In this document: positions 1-8,353 of the stretch, piece by piece | Position numbering within the stretch: the stretch's first letter is position 1 | Layout: each line of letters begins with the position of its first letter | Assembly (NCBI GenBank): GCA_965276835.1 | Contig: OZ255631.1 | Location: forward strand, 3,906,001-3,970,000 | Reading direction: 5' to 3' | Source of the DNA: BOG-932 sp965276835 | Lineage (GTDB): Bacteria; Pseudomonadota; Alphaproteobacteria; BOG-932; Roseiterribacteraceae | Length of the DNA: 64,000 bases | Made by a program: the position numbers and the translations under genes | The notes under the pieces: generated by a model | What the model was told of the DNA's origin: nothing | Databases searched by the model: none | Seen by the model: only the letters and a program-made list of their open reading frames with translations

Positions 1-50
1 GTGGCTGCACCCCGGACTTATAGCTGCGCGGCCAAGCCCAGGAGAAGACC

Positions 51-782
51 ATGCCGATATTCAAGCGTCCCGATGCAGAGCTTTATTATGAGGTTCATGG
101 CAGCGGTTTCCCGATCCTTCTGTTCGCGCCGGGCGGCTTGAAATCCTCGATCGAATTCTGGACCCGGCCCGGTCTGCCGTGGATGAATCCCTGCACCGCC
201 TTGGCCGACCGCTACACGGTCGTCGCCATGGACCAGCGCAATGCCGGCCGGTCGATCGCCGACGTTCGGCCCGATCACGGCTGGCACACCTTTGCAGCCG
301 ACCATTTCGCCCTGATGGGCCATCTGGGTTTCGATAGGTTCCATGTCATGGGGGGCTGCATCGGCGGCAGCTATTGCTTCGAGGCGATCGAACACGACCA
401 TGCTCGCGTCGTTTCGGCTATTCTGCAAAACCCGATCGGGCTGGGCGACAACCGCGATACCTGGGATGACAGCGTGCGGGCCTATGCCGAAACCGTGCAA
501 GCCCGCGATCCGTCGATCAGCCAGGAGACCGTCGAATCCTTCGGCCGCAACATGTTCGGCGGCGACTTCGTGTTTTCGGTCGGTCGCGATTTCGTGAAGA
601 ACTGCCGGACGCCGCTATTCCTGCAGCCGGGCACCGACAAGCCGCACCCGGCGGCGACCAGCGCCGAGATCGCCGCCCTGGCCCCGCATATCGAGGTGCA
701 ACAGGATTGGCGCGGCCCGGACCATCTGGACGAATCGATCCGCCGGGTCCGCGCCTTCCTGGAGCGGACGACGCCGAACTGA
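51..782 (+). CDS. alpha/beta-hydrolase with Cys at the nucleophile elbow
   Basis: This 243-residue single-domain alpha/beta-hydrolase is probably cytoplasmic, since no signal peptide is visible. The oxyanion-side loop reads FAPGG near residue 25 and a typical strand/turn DQRNAGRS lies at 61-68. The nucleophile elbow is MGGCIGG, which places Cys103 where most relatives have Ser. His225 (GPDHLD) is a good catalytic His, and the Asp in PGTDKP about 25 residues earlier could be the acid. The ATG at 51 is preceded by an AGGAGA ribosome binding site. The substrate cannot be told from sequence. Ester, lactone or C-C bond hydrolysis are all possible. It is followed convergently by the FGE-like gene. 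Confidence 0.8.
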   Translation: MPIFKRPDAELYYEVHGSGFPILLFAPGGLKSSIEFWTRPGLPWMNPCTALADRYTVVAMDQRNAGRSIADVRPDHGWHTFAADHFALMGHLGFDRFHVMGGCIGGSYCFEAIEHDHARVVSAILQNPIGLGDNRDTWDDSVRAYAETVQARDPSISQETVESFGRNMFGGDFVFSVGRDFVKNCRTPLFLQPGTDKPHPAATSAEIAALAPHIEVQQDWRGPDHLDESIRRVRAFLERTTPN

Positions 783-787
783 CACCC

Positions 788-2980
788 TCAAGACGCGTCG
801 GCGGCGCAGCGGAAGCCGATCGTTCCCGAGCGATCCCGGCCCAGCGACATCAGCAGCAGCTTGCCGTGCTGATCGTTGCGTTTGGCCTGTGGGAAATACC
901 AGAGCGACCCATCCGGCCGGTAGTGGCTGCCGCCGCGCAGGATCGCGGCACGGGTATGATCGTCCGTAAATTCGTCGGTCCATTGCCAGACATTGCCGAC
1001 CATATCCAGCACCCCGAACGGGCTGGCCCCGGCCGGGTGCGCGTCGACCGGACTTGCCGTGTCCATCTTGCGCCTCGCATCCGGCAACGGGGCCGCGTCA
1101 ACCCGCCAATCGCCGCCCCATGGATAGGTGCGGCCATCCAGCCCCTGGGCCGCATATTGCCATTCCCATTCATGCGGCAGTCGCTTTCCGGCCCAAGTGG
1201 CATAGGCGCGGGCATCCTCGATTGAAACCCAGGTTACGGGCCGGTCCGCCGAACCGTCCGGATAGATGCCGCTCTTCCAGTCCTTCAGGAAATTCGCATC
1301 GTCCTTAGGATGATAGTGGGCCGCATCCAGAAATACCTTGAACTGCTTGTTCGTCACCGGCGTGCGGTCGATGAAGAAGCGTTTGATATCGAGCGGCTGC
1401 TCGTGGAAGCGGCGCGGCGTCGGTTCCCACGCATAGGCGACATCGACGCCGTCTTGGTCGGTGCCCTCGATCTCGATCCCGTGCACCTTGAACAGGAAAT
1501 GGCCGGCGGGAATTTCGACCATCCCCTCCGGTGCGGCGCCATAGGACTTGGTCGGCGCGATGTCCGTGATCGTTTGGCGCAGCACCTGCCAATGATCGTC
1601 ATAGGCGGCAAGCGGTTTGGCCGTCATCGCCCGCATCGTGTCCATCAGCCCCCGCAATGCCGGGTTGGGCTCGCCATGAACGGCCAGCACTGTCCCGTAG
1701 CCATGGCCCTCGATCGGGAAGGACAACGTTGCTTGTCCGTCGGCAATCGCGGGGGTTAGTTCGACACCATGATAAAGGTCGAACCAGCGGGTTTTGTCGT
1801 CCGCTGGAACCGTGATTTGCGGACCGTCGATGCCATATTCATTGCGATTGACGATGGTCCAGACCGTTTGATCCTCTTTGGGCCAGCGGCTGGCGAAGAC
1901 ACCAAACCGATGCGTCGGATAAAACGGCTCCCAGTCCGGACCGGTCAGGAAAGACGCGACCGCGCGTTCGATGGTGGCGACCCGCCGCGTGGCTTCGCCG
2001 TCGCGCGGCGTAATCCCGTTCCAGATGCCCCAGACGTTTTCCCAGCTTTCCCAGCCCTCGCCGTTAAAGAAGGCATATTGCAGGTCGTCCGTTTTCGACC
2101 GATTCCAGCGGTCGGAAATATTGACCATGTGCCGGGGTTCAAGCCAGCGATAGCGGTCGACCTTGGGCGCAAAGGTGAATTCGTATTGCCCCCAGGTCAT
2201 CACGTCCCACGACAGCATCTCGTCGGGTGGCGACCCTTCCGGCTGGAATGCGAGCGGATGGCCGGCCGCCTCCGCCGCCAGTGAAAACGACAGCGGCACG
2301 CCATCCTGCGTATCGCCGTTCATGCCGTCGGCCCCGATCTCCGCCATCAGCTTCGCCAGTGCCTTGGGCCACGGCTCGCCTGGGTCGTGCGTCCCCTGGT
2401 CCCACATCATGAAGGGGAACAAGACATGGACGCCGCGCCGGTGGAAATCGGTCACCATCTGCTTAACGCCGGCGACGCCGCCCGGCATCGACAGTACCAT
2501 GTCGATCTGGTTGCGGTCGTCGATACCGATATTGGGATAGGTCGGCCAGATCAGCACCGCATCGATGCCGCCGAACCGCACCTGCAGGTCATCGAGATAG
2601 CGGTCGACGGTATAATGGCCCGCGACCGGATCGTAGAGATACCGGTCCTCCACCATCGCCTGTGGCTGCATATAGGCCGAACGGGCCCAGGCGAGCGCCG
2701 GATTGCGGTAACGCGCATCGTCCAGTCCAATCCGGATCCGGCGCTCGTCGCGCCAACGCCGGACGTCGGACAGCCAGGCGGCGTGGATTTCGCCCGTGCA
2801 TTCCGCCCACGGACCCTCCCAGGGTTCCGGATAACTCATGCAAGCCGGCCCGGCGATCATGCTCTGCCTGAAGCTGCCCCAGGCGACATAGTGGGAATCC
2901 TGCGCGCCGGCGGCGCCGGCCCACAACGCAAGACCCAGAGCGGCGAGCCAGAGATAAAGCGGCGGACGGATGTGGTTCAT
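788..2980 (-). CDS. secreted TIM-barrel/FGE-sulfatase-domain fusion protein
   Basis: This 730-residue protein has an N-terminal signal peptide (hydrophobic stretch ending AGAAGAQD). About 430 residues then resemble a glycoside-hydrolase-like TIM barrel. From about residue 490 a C-terminal formylglycine-generating-enzyme (FGE/SUMF1) fold begins, seen in MVEIPAGHF, HEWEWQYAAQG, DMVGNVWQWT, LRGGSHY and the terminal GFRCA. Active aerobic FGEs carry two cysteines just after RGGS. Here that stretch (GGSHYRPDGSLWYFPQ) has none, so Cys-dependent oxidation of sulfatases is doubtful. It is divergently transcribed from a Cys-type arylsulfatase, which suggests shared control over the roughly 155-bp gap. 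It may instead be a carbohydrate-active enzyme that reuses the fold. Confidence 0.75.
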   Translation of the reverse strand: MNHIRPPLYLWLAALGLALWAGAAGAQDSHYVAWGSFRQSMIAGPACMSYPEPWEGPWAECTGEIHAAWLSDVRRWRDERRIRIGLDDARYRNPALAWARSAYMQPQAMVEDRYLYDPVAGHYTVDRYLDDLQVRFGGIDAVLIWPTYPNIGIDDRNQIDMVLSMPGGVAGVKQMVTDFHRRGVHVLFPFMMWDQGTHDPGEPWPKALAKLMAEIGADGMNGDTQDGVPLSFSLAAEAAGHPLAFQPEGSPPDEMLSWDVMTWGQYEFTFAPKVDRYRWLEPRHMVNISDRWNRSKTDDLQYAFFNGEGWESWENVWGIWNGITPRDGEATRRVATIERAVASFLTGPDWEPFYPTHRFGVFASRWPKEDQTVWTIVNRNEYGIDGPQITVPADDKTRWFDLYHGVELTPAIADGQATLSFPIEGHGYGTVLAVHGEPNPALRGLMDTMRAMTAKPLAAYDDHWQVLRQTITDIAPTKSYGAAPEGMVEIPAGHFLFKVHGIEIEGTDQDGVDVAYAWEPTPRRFHEQPLDIKRFFIDRTPVTNKQFKVFLDAAHYHPKDDANFLKDWKSGIYPDGSADRPVTWVSIEDARAYATWAGKRLPHEWEWQYAAQGLDGRTYPWGGDWRVDAAPLPDARRKMDTASPVDAHPAGASPFGVLDMVGNVWQWTDEFTDDHTRAAILRGGSHYRPDGSLWYFPQAKRNDQHGKLLLMSLGRDRSGTIGFRCAADAS

Positions 2981-3136
2981 CGGCCGACCTTACGAACCGC
3001 CGGACGGACAAACTAGTCCAAGCAGGCCCGAAAAGTTGCCCGACCGCGAACGAAGCAGCAAAACACGAAACAACATCTGGCGCTTGGAAACCCGGCGGCT
3101 AAAGTCCGGTTCATGATCGAACTTGGACAGCAGGAC

Positions 3137-5539
3137 ATGGGGCGCGTGAAAACCTTATTTGCTGTTGCTGCCTGCCTTATGGCCGTGACCGGCCTCGCCG
3201 TCGCGGCGCCCACTGATTCAGGCTCAGTGCTGCCGCGGCCAGCACCTGCCTATACCGGCACGCTGGGCCGGACGGTGGCCACCTCGTCGCCACCGTCCCC
3301 CGCGCCGCCCTTCACCGCCCCTAAGGGTGCGCCAAACGTCTTGCTGATCATGACCGACGACACCGGTTTCGGGTCGGCAAGCACATTTGGCGGGCCTATA
3401 CCGACGCCAACGTTGGACGCGCTGGCGGCGCACGGACTGATCTATAACCGGTTCCACACGACGGCCCTCTGCTCGCCGACGCGGGCGGCGTTGCTGACGG
3501 GACGCAACCACCATTCCGTTGGTTTCGGCGTGCTTAGCGAGTTGTCGAACGGCTATCCGGGCTATAACGGAATCCTGCCGAAGAGCGCGGCGACGATCGG
3601 CGAGGTGTTGCGCCAGAACGGCTATTCGACCGCATGGTTCGGCAAGAACCATAATACGCCTGAGGCGGACCAGACGCCGACCGGTCCGTACGACCGCTGG
3701 CCGAGCGGCCTGGGTTTCGACGAATTCTACGGCTTCATGGGCGGCGAGACGAACCCCTGGGCGCCAGACCTTTTCCATAACAACGACGCCGTCGATCCAC
3801 CTGTGGGCGACCCGAATTATATTCTGGATCTCGACTTGGCCGACCATGCGGTCCGCTGGCTGCGCCTCCAGCACACGCTGACGCCCGACAAGCCGTTCTT
3901 GCTCTATTACGCGCCGGGCACGACGCATTCGCCGCTCGGGGCGCCGAAGGACTGGATCGACAAGTTCAAGGGCAAGTTCGACCAGGGCTGGGATAGGGTT
4001 CGGGAAGAGACCTTCGACCGGCAGAAGGCTGCCGGCATTATTCCGTCCTCCGCAGAACTGACTCCCAGGCCGCCCGAACTTCCGGCTTGGGATTCGCTGA
4101 GTACCGGCCAAAAGAAGGTCGCCGCCCGGATGATGGAGGTCTATGCCGCAGCGCTTGCGCTCCTCGACGAGCAGCTTGGGCGCCTGTTCCAACAGCTGCG
4201 CGACAGCGGCCAATTGAACAACACGATCGTCATCTTCATCGAGGGCGACAACGGCAGCAGCGGCGAGGGCGGCCTTAACGGGACGACGAACGAGATCATG
4301 TCGCAGAACGGCGTCCAGCCCGACCAGACGGACATGCTGGCGAATATCGATAGGATCGGCGGACCGATGACGGCGTCCCAATATCCGGCGCCCTGGGCCT
4401 GGGCGATGGATACGCCGTTCCAATGGACCAAGCAGGTCGCATCGCATTTTGGCGGAACGCGGAACGGCCTGATTGTATCATGGCCGGCACGCATCAAGCC
4501 GGACGGCCAAGTCCGCAGCCAATTCGCCAGTGTGATCGATATTGCCCCGACGCTTTATCAAGCCATTGGGATCACGCCGCCGATCGAGGTCAATGGCGTA
4601 AAGCAAAAGCCGCTGGAAGGCTTCAGCTTCGCCGGCAGCTTCACCCACGCCGATGCGCCGAGCCTCCACACGACCCAGTATTTCGAGATCATGGGCAACC
4701 GTGCGATCTATAAGGACGGCTGGATGGCATCGACTCATCCGCTGCGCCTACCCTGGATGCCGCCGACCCACGTGACGCCGGACGATTATCGCTGGGAGCT
4801 CTATAATGTCGCCACGGACTATTCGCAGGCGCACGACCTGGCAGGTGAGAAGCCGGCCAAGCTCGCCGAACTGGAAGATGTATTTTATGCGGAGGCCAAG
4901 AAATACAACGTCCTGCCGATCGACAGCCGGGGTTTTGACCGGCTGAACGACCCGAACGTGTTCCGCCCGAATCCCCGGCTGCACTACACCTATTATCCGG
5001 GGCCTTATCGCTACGAAAAAGGGGCGTGGCCGGACATCAAGAACCGCTCATGGTCGGTCAGCGCCGATGTCGATCTATCCGTCGGCACAACGAATGGCAT
5101 GATCGTCGGCGAGGGCGGCCGGTTCTGCGGCTGGGGCCTGATCATGCAATCCGGCAAGCCGGTTTTCATCTATCGCCGCTCACGCATGGCTGGCGATCTT
5201 CTGCGGGTCGAAGGGACTGGTGCGCTGCCACCGGGTAACCACCGGCTGAAAATCGCGTTCGACTATGATGGCGGCGGTATCGGAAAAGGCGGTGAGGCGC
5301 ATCTGTTCGTCGATGGGCAGGAGGTTGGCCACGGCCATATTGCCAAGACCATACCGGCCTGGATATCCGAGCCGGGCACCATAGGCCACGATTCCGGCAC
5401 GCCTCTGACCGAGGACTACGAACTGCCCTTTGCCTTCGAGGGCCAGATCGAAAAGGTCGATTTCGACCTGGTTCCGGCGGCGGCGCTGGCGCCCGTCGAC
5501 AAAGCCACGATGCGAAAAGCCGCGATCGGAAAGGAATAG
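3137..5539 (+). CDS. secreted arylsulfatase, Cys type
   Basis: This is an 800-residue type I sulfatase of the alkaline phosphatase superfamily. The chosen ATG gives a clean signal peptide (MGRVKTLFAVAACLMAVTGL, cut near AVAAP) and has an AGGAC ribosome binding site. An ATG at 3113 would add eight residues before it. Metal-binding Asp pair TDDTGFG, the modification motif CSPTR with Cys112, GKNHN, the EGDNG metal site and HFGGTRNG are all present. The Cys form needs conversion to formylglycine, normally by FGE, and the neighbouring FGE-like protein lacks the expected cysteines. The C-terminal 250 residues form an extra beta-rich region. It hydrolyses sulfate esters, probably in the periplasm or outside the cell. 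The exact substrate is unknown. Confidence 0.9.
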   Translation: MGRVKTLFAVAACLMAVTGLAVAAPTDSGSVLPRPAPAYTGTLGRTVATSSPPSPAPPFTAPKGAPNVLLIMTDDTGFGSASTFGGPIPTPTLDALAAHGLIYNRFHTTALCSPTRAALLTGRNHHSVGFGVLSELSNGYPGYNGILPKSAATIGEVLRQNGYSTAWFGKNHNTPEADQTPTGPYDRWPSGLGFDEFYGFMGGETNPWAPDLFHNNDAVDPPVGDPNYILDLDLADHAVRWLRLQHTLTPDKPFLLYYAPGTTHSPLGAPKDWIDKFKGKFDQGWDRVREETFDRQKAAGIIPSSAELTPRPPELPAWDSLSTGQKKVAARMMEVYAAALALLDEQLGRLFQQLRDSGQLNNTIVIFIEGDNGSSGEGGLNGTTNEIMSQNGVQPDQTDMLANIDRIGGPMTASQYPAPWAWAMDTPFQWTKQVASHFGGTRNGLIVSWPARIKPDGQVRSQFASVIDIAPTLYQAIGITPPIEVNGVKQKPLEGFSFAGSFTHADAPSLHTTQYFEIMGNRAIYKDGWMASTHPLRLPWMPPTHVTPDDYRWELYNVATDYSQAHDLAGEKPAKLAELEDVFYAEAKKYNVLPIDSRGFDRLNDPNVFRPNPRLHYTYYPGPYRYEKGAWPDIKNRSWSVSADVDLSVGTTNGMIVGEGGRFCGWGLIMQSGKPVFIYRRSRMAGDLLRVEGTGALPPGNHRLKIAFDYDGGGIGKGGEAHLFVDGQEVGHGHIAKTIPAWISEPGTIGHDSGTPLTEDYELPFAFEGQIEKVDFDLVPAAALAPVDKATMRKAAIGKE

Positions 5540-5609
5540 TAGCGAGCTTTATATTTGGGACGGCAACTTTCGCGATACCAACTCCAGAGGCCGGATACCA
5601 TGGAGCCCT

Positions 5610-5834
5610 GTGACAAACGAAGAGTCGCGACTTTCGATTATTCTGAACTTGATCAAGCATTCTCGCAGCTGTCGAAAGCCTGCTCGGCGGGCCCTGATAA
5701 ACAATGGAATACTGACACCGCTTAAGCTTGCCGGCTGGACGCGAACAGACGTTGGCGCGCTCCACGGGATCGGACCGTCAGCTTTCCCAAAACTTGACGA
5801 GATACTGCGTGCGGAGGGCCTGACTTTTAAGTAA
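5610..5834 (+). CDS. small helix-hairpin-helix protein (RpoA C-terminal-like)
   Basis: This 74-residue protein starts at GTG with GGAG five bases upstream. The second half reads as a helix-hairpin-helix unit of the kind seen in the RNA polymerase alpha C-terminal domain and small DNA-binding proteins: PARRALINNGI, then WTRTDVGALHGIGPSAFPKL and a final RAEGL. The GIGPSA hairpin contacts the DNA backbone in such folds. No ATG start exists, and the reading frame runs on upstream into the sulfatase, so the start is inferred from the RBS and from homologous domain length. It is probably a nucleic-acid-binding protein of unknown role. Confidence 0.6.
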   Translation: MTNEESRLSIILNLIKHSRSCRKPARRALINNGILTPLKLAGWTRTDVGALHGIGPSAFPKLDEILRAEGLTFK

Positions 5835-5895
5835 AGCTGGCGCAGCAAAGATGACCAACGCATCGAGAACCGTTCACCGCGCGATTCTACGACAG

Positions 5896-6621
5896 CTACA
5901 TCAATCCCAAGGCCCTGAGGCTTGCCGGGTCGCCTTTGCCAATGATGATGTGGTCGTGAATGGTGACGCCCAACGGCGCGGCGGCCTTTGCGATATCGCG
6001 GGTCATCTCGATATCGGCACGGGAGGGGGTCGGGTCGCCACTGGGATGGTTGTGGACCAGGATCAGCGCCGTGGCCCCGAGGTCGAGCGCACGCTTTACC
6101 ACCTCCCGGATATAGACCGGGGTGTGGTCGACCGTGCCGCGCGCCTGAACCTCGTCGCCGATCAGCCGATTTTTGCGGTCGAGGAACAGCAGGCGGAAAT
6201 GCTCGTTCGCCTCATGCGCCATCGCGGCGCGCAGATAGTCGATCAGCGCGGTCCAGGAGGACAGGATCGGCTGCGTCATCACCTTTTGACGGCCAAGCCT
6301 GAGCCCGCTCGCCTGAACGACCTTCAGGAGCGCCACCGATTTATCCGAAAGGCCTTTGACCGCCGCAAGCTGGGCCGGCGACGCGCTGAGCACGCCGGCA
6401 AAGTCGCCGAAGCGCAGGATCAGCTCCTTTGCCAACGGTTTGGTATCCTTCTGCGGAATGGCCGCAAACAGCAGCAACTCCAACAGCTCGTAGTCCGGCA
6501 TCGCATCCGCGCCGCCGGACATGAAGCGGGCGCGCAGCCGGTCGCGATGACCGGCATGGCCCGGCTCGGCGGTGTTGGTTTCGGCCGGCGGCAGGCCGTC
6601 CAGCAAGCCGGTCGCCGTCAC
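5896..6621 (-). CDS. radC: RadC-family JAMM/MPN domain protein
   Basis: This 241-residue protein is the usual length for RadC (YeeS/UPF0758). The N-terminal helix-hairpin-helix region lies near residues 60-100 (LAAVKGLSDKSV). The C-terminal JAMM metalloprotease-like motif is complete, with His190, His192 and Asp203 in HNHPSGDPTPSRADIE. The historic repair name is not backed by a clear biochemical role in the family. It starts five bases after map ends, so it is probably the second gene of a map-radC operon, an order common in alphaproteobacteria. Confidence 0.93.
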   Translation of the reverse strand: MTATGLLDGLPPAETNTAEPGHAGHRDRLRARFMSGGADAMPDYELLELLLFAAIPQKDTKPLAKELILRFGDFAGVLSASPAQLAAVKGLSDKSVALLKVVQASGLRLGRQKVMTQPILSSWTALIDYLRAAMAHEANEHFRLLFLDRKNRLIGDEVQARGTVDHTPVYIREVVKRALDLGATALILVHNHPSGDPTPSRADIEMTRDIAKAAAPLGVTIHDHIIIGKGDPASLRALGLM

Positions 6622-6626
6622 CCGTT

Positions 6627-7454
6627 TCAGGCCGGAATATAGGGTGGCTTGGTCAGCCCCGCCGGTGACAGGGTGAAGATTTCAACCCCGGTGCCGGTCA
6701 CGCCGATCGTGTGTTCAAACTGTGCCGACAGCGACTTGTCGCGCGTAACAGCCGTCCAGCCGTCGTCGAGAATCTTCACCTCATGGCGGCCGACATTCAC
6801 CATCGGCTCGACCGTGAAGATCATGCCGGCGCGCAACACCAGCCCTTGGTCGGGCCGGCCGTAATGCACGACCGATGGCGATTCGTGGAAAATCTTGCCC
6901 GTGCCGTGGCCGCAGAAATCCCGCACCACGGAAAAGCGGTTGGCCTCGACAAAGCTTTGGATGGCATAGCCCAGATCGCCCAAGGTCGAACCCGGCTTGA
7001 TCGTCGCGATGCCGCGCATCATCGCGTCATAGGTGACATCCACCAGCTTGCGGGCACGGATCGCGACCTTTTCGCCGACCAGATACATGCGGCTGGAATC
7101 GCCGTGCCAGCCATCGACCGTCGGCGTGACGTCGATATTCACGATATCGCCCTCGATCAGCTTTCGCGGGCCGGGAATGCCATGGCAGACGACATGGTTG
7201 ATCGAGATGCAGACCGACTTGGGATAGCCTTTATAGCCAAGCGGCGCCGGAATGCCGCCGCCGTCGCGCTGGAAGCGTTCGCACAGCGCGTCGAGCTCCT
7301 CGGTCGTCACGCCGGGCTGGACGAAGGGCGTGATGTAGTCGAGCGTCTCCGCCGCCAGTTTGCCGGCGATGCGCATTGCGGCGAAGGCGTCGGGGCCGTG
7401 GATGACGACCGATGGGTCGTCCGCGGGCTCTCGATAGGCGGTTTGACGGTTCAT
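6627..7454 (-). CDS. map: methionine aminopeptidase, type I
   Basis: This 275-residue cytoplasmic enzyme removes the initiator Met from new proteins. The pita-bread metal ligands are all recognisable: Asp in NIDVT and HGDSS, His in GHGTGK, Glu in TVEPM and Glu in FEHTIG. The substrate-pocket His lies in VVCHGIPG. Length and start fit class I enzymes. It precedes radC on the same strand and is divergent from the CinA-type gene, with about 134 bp between starts. Confidence 0.96.
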   Translation of the reverse strand: MNRQTAYREPADDPSVVIHGPDAFAAMRIAGKLAAETLDYITPFVQPGVTTEELDALCERFQRDGGGIPAPLGYKGYPKSVCISINHVVCHGIPGPRKLIEGDIVNIDVTPTVDGWHGDSSRMYLVGEKVAIRARKLVDVTYDAMMRGIATIKPGSTLGDLGYAIQSFVEANRFSVVRDFCGHGTGKIFHESPSVVHYGRPDQGLVLRAGMIFTVEPMVNVGRHEVKILDDGWTAVTRDKSLSAQFEHTIGVTGTGVEIFTLSPAGLTKPPYIPA

Positions 7455-7588
7455 AAGCAGCTCAGGCGGAAAAAGAAGAGCGCAGCATCGGCCAACCGGT
7501 GCGCGGGATCAAGATTTGGATCGCCCCGCGCGGCAAACAAGGCCGCTTTCATATGGAAGAACGGCACCGCTGGCTTTACGGTCGTGCC

Positions 7589-8350
7589 ATGATGCACGCA
7601 AATCCCACCCCCACCGCCGCTGTTCTGGTTATCGGCAACGAGATCCTGTCCGGCCGCACGCAAGATGTGAACCTGAACTGGATCGCCACCAAGCTGGTGG
7701 CGCGCGGCATCAAACTGGCCGAGGCGCGGGTGGTGCCGGATATCGAGGATGAGATCGTCGCGGCGGTCCGCGCACTTTCGGGCCGGTACGATTATGTCTT
7801 CACCACCGGCGGCATCGGACCCACCCATGACGACATCACCGCCGATTCCATCGCCAAGGCATTCGGCGTGCCGGTGATCGTCCATCCGGAGGCAAAGGCG
7901 TTGCTGGAACGGCATTACGGCGAACGCAAGGTCAGCGACGCGCGCATGCGCATGGCCCGAGTTCCAGAGGGAGCGGTGTTGATCGAGAACCCGGTGTCGA
8001 AGGCCCCGGGGTTTCGCATCGAGAATGTCTTCATCATGGCCGGCGTCCCGGCGATCATGCGCGGCATGCTGGACGGGATCATCCCGACCTTGGCGGAGGG
8101 CAAGCCGTTCCATCAGCGGTCGATCGCCTGCCATATCGCTGAAAGCGTGCTGGCCGAACCGCTGGGGGCGATCCAGCTTCGCCACTTGGACACCGATATC
8201 GGAAGCTATCCCTGGTTCCGCGACGGCGTGTTTGGCGTCAGCCTGGTCGCGCGCGGCACCGACACGGATGCGCTGGACACGGTCGCGCAGGAAATTTCGG
8301 CAATGATCCGCGACCTGGGCGACGAACCCGTGCTGGAAATCGCCGACTAA
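7589..8350 (+). CDS. CinA-type molybdopterin-binding domain protein
   Basis: This 253-residue protein matches the N-terminal MoaB/Mog-like (MoCF_biosynth) domain of CinA: VLVIGNEILSGRTQD at the start, TTGGIGPTHDD around residue 75, and MAGVPAIM later. It lacks the C-terminal amidase half of full-length CinA, so nicotinamide-mononucleotide deamidase activity is not expected. The family is linked to competence or damage induction in name, and to nucleotide pyrophosphatase activity in studied members. The frame is open upstream to 7499, but the conserved domain begins right after the ATG ATG pair at 7589, which is why that start was chosen. Confidence 0.85.
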   Translation: MMHANPTPTAAVLVIGNEILSGRTQDVNLNWIATKLVARGIKLAEARVVPDIEDEIVAAVRALSGRYDYVFTTGGIGPTHDDITADSIAKAFGVPVIVHPEAKALLERHYGERKVSDARMRMARVPEGAVLIENPVSKAPGFRIENVFIMAGVPAIMRGMLDGIIPTLAEGKPFHQRSIACHIAESVLAEPLGAIQLRHLDTDIGSYPWFRDGVFGVSLVARGTDTDALDTVAQEISAMIRDLGDEPVLEIAD

Positions 8351-8353
8351 AGT

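Noticed and set aside
3224..4447. 407-codon open frame on the minus strand inside the sulfatase gene
   Set aside because: It is fully antisense to a well-supported enzyme gene, has an arginine-rich composition typical of shadow frames in GC-rich DNA, and shows no domain.
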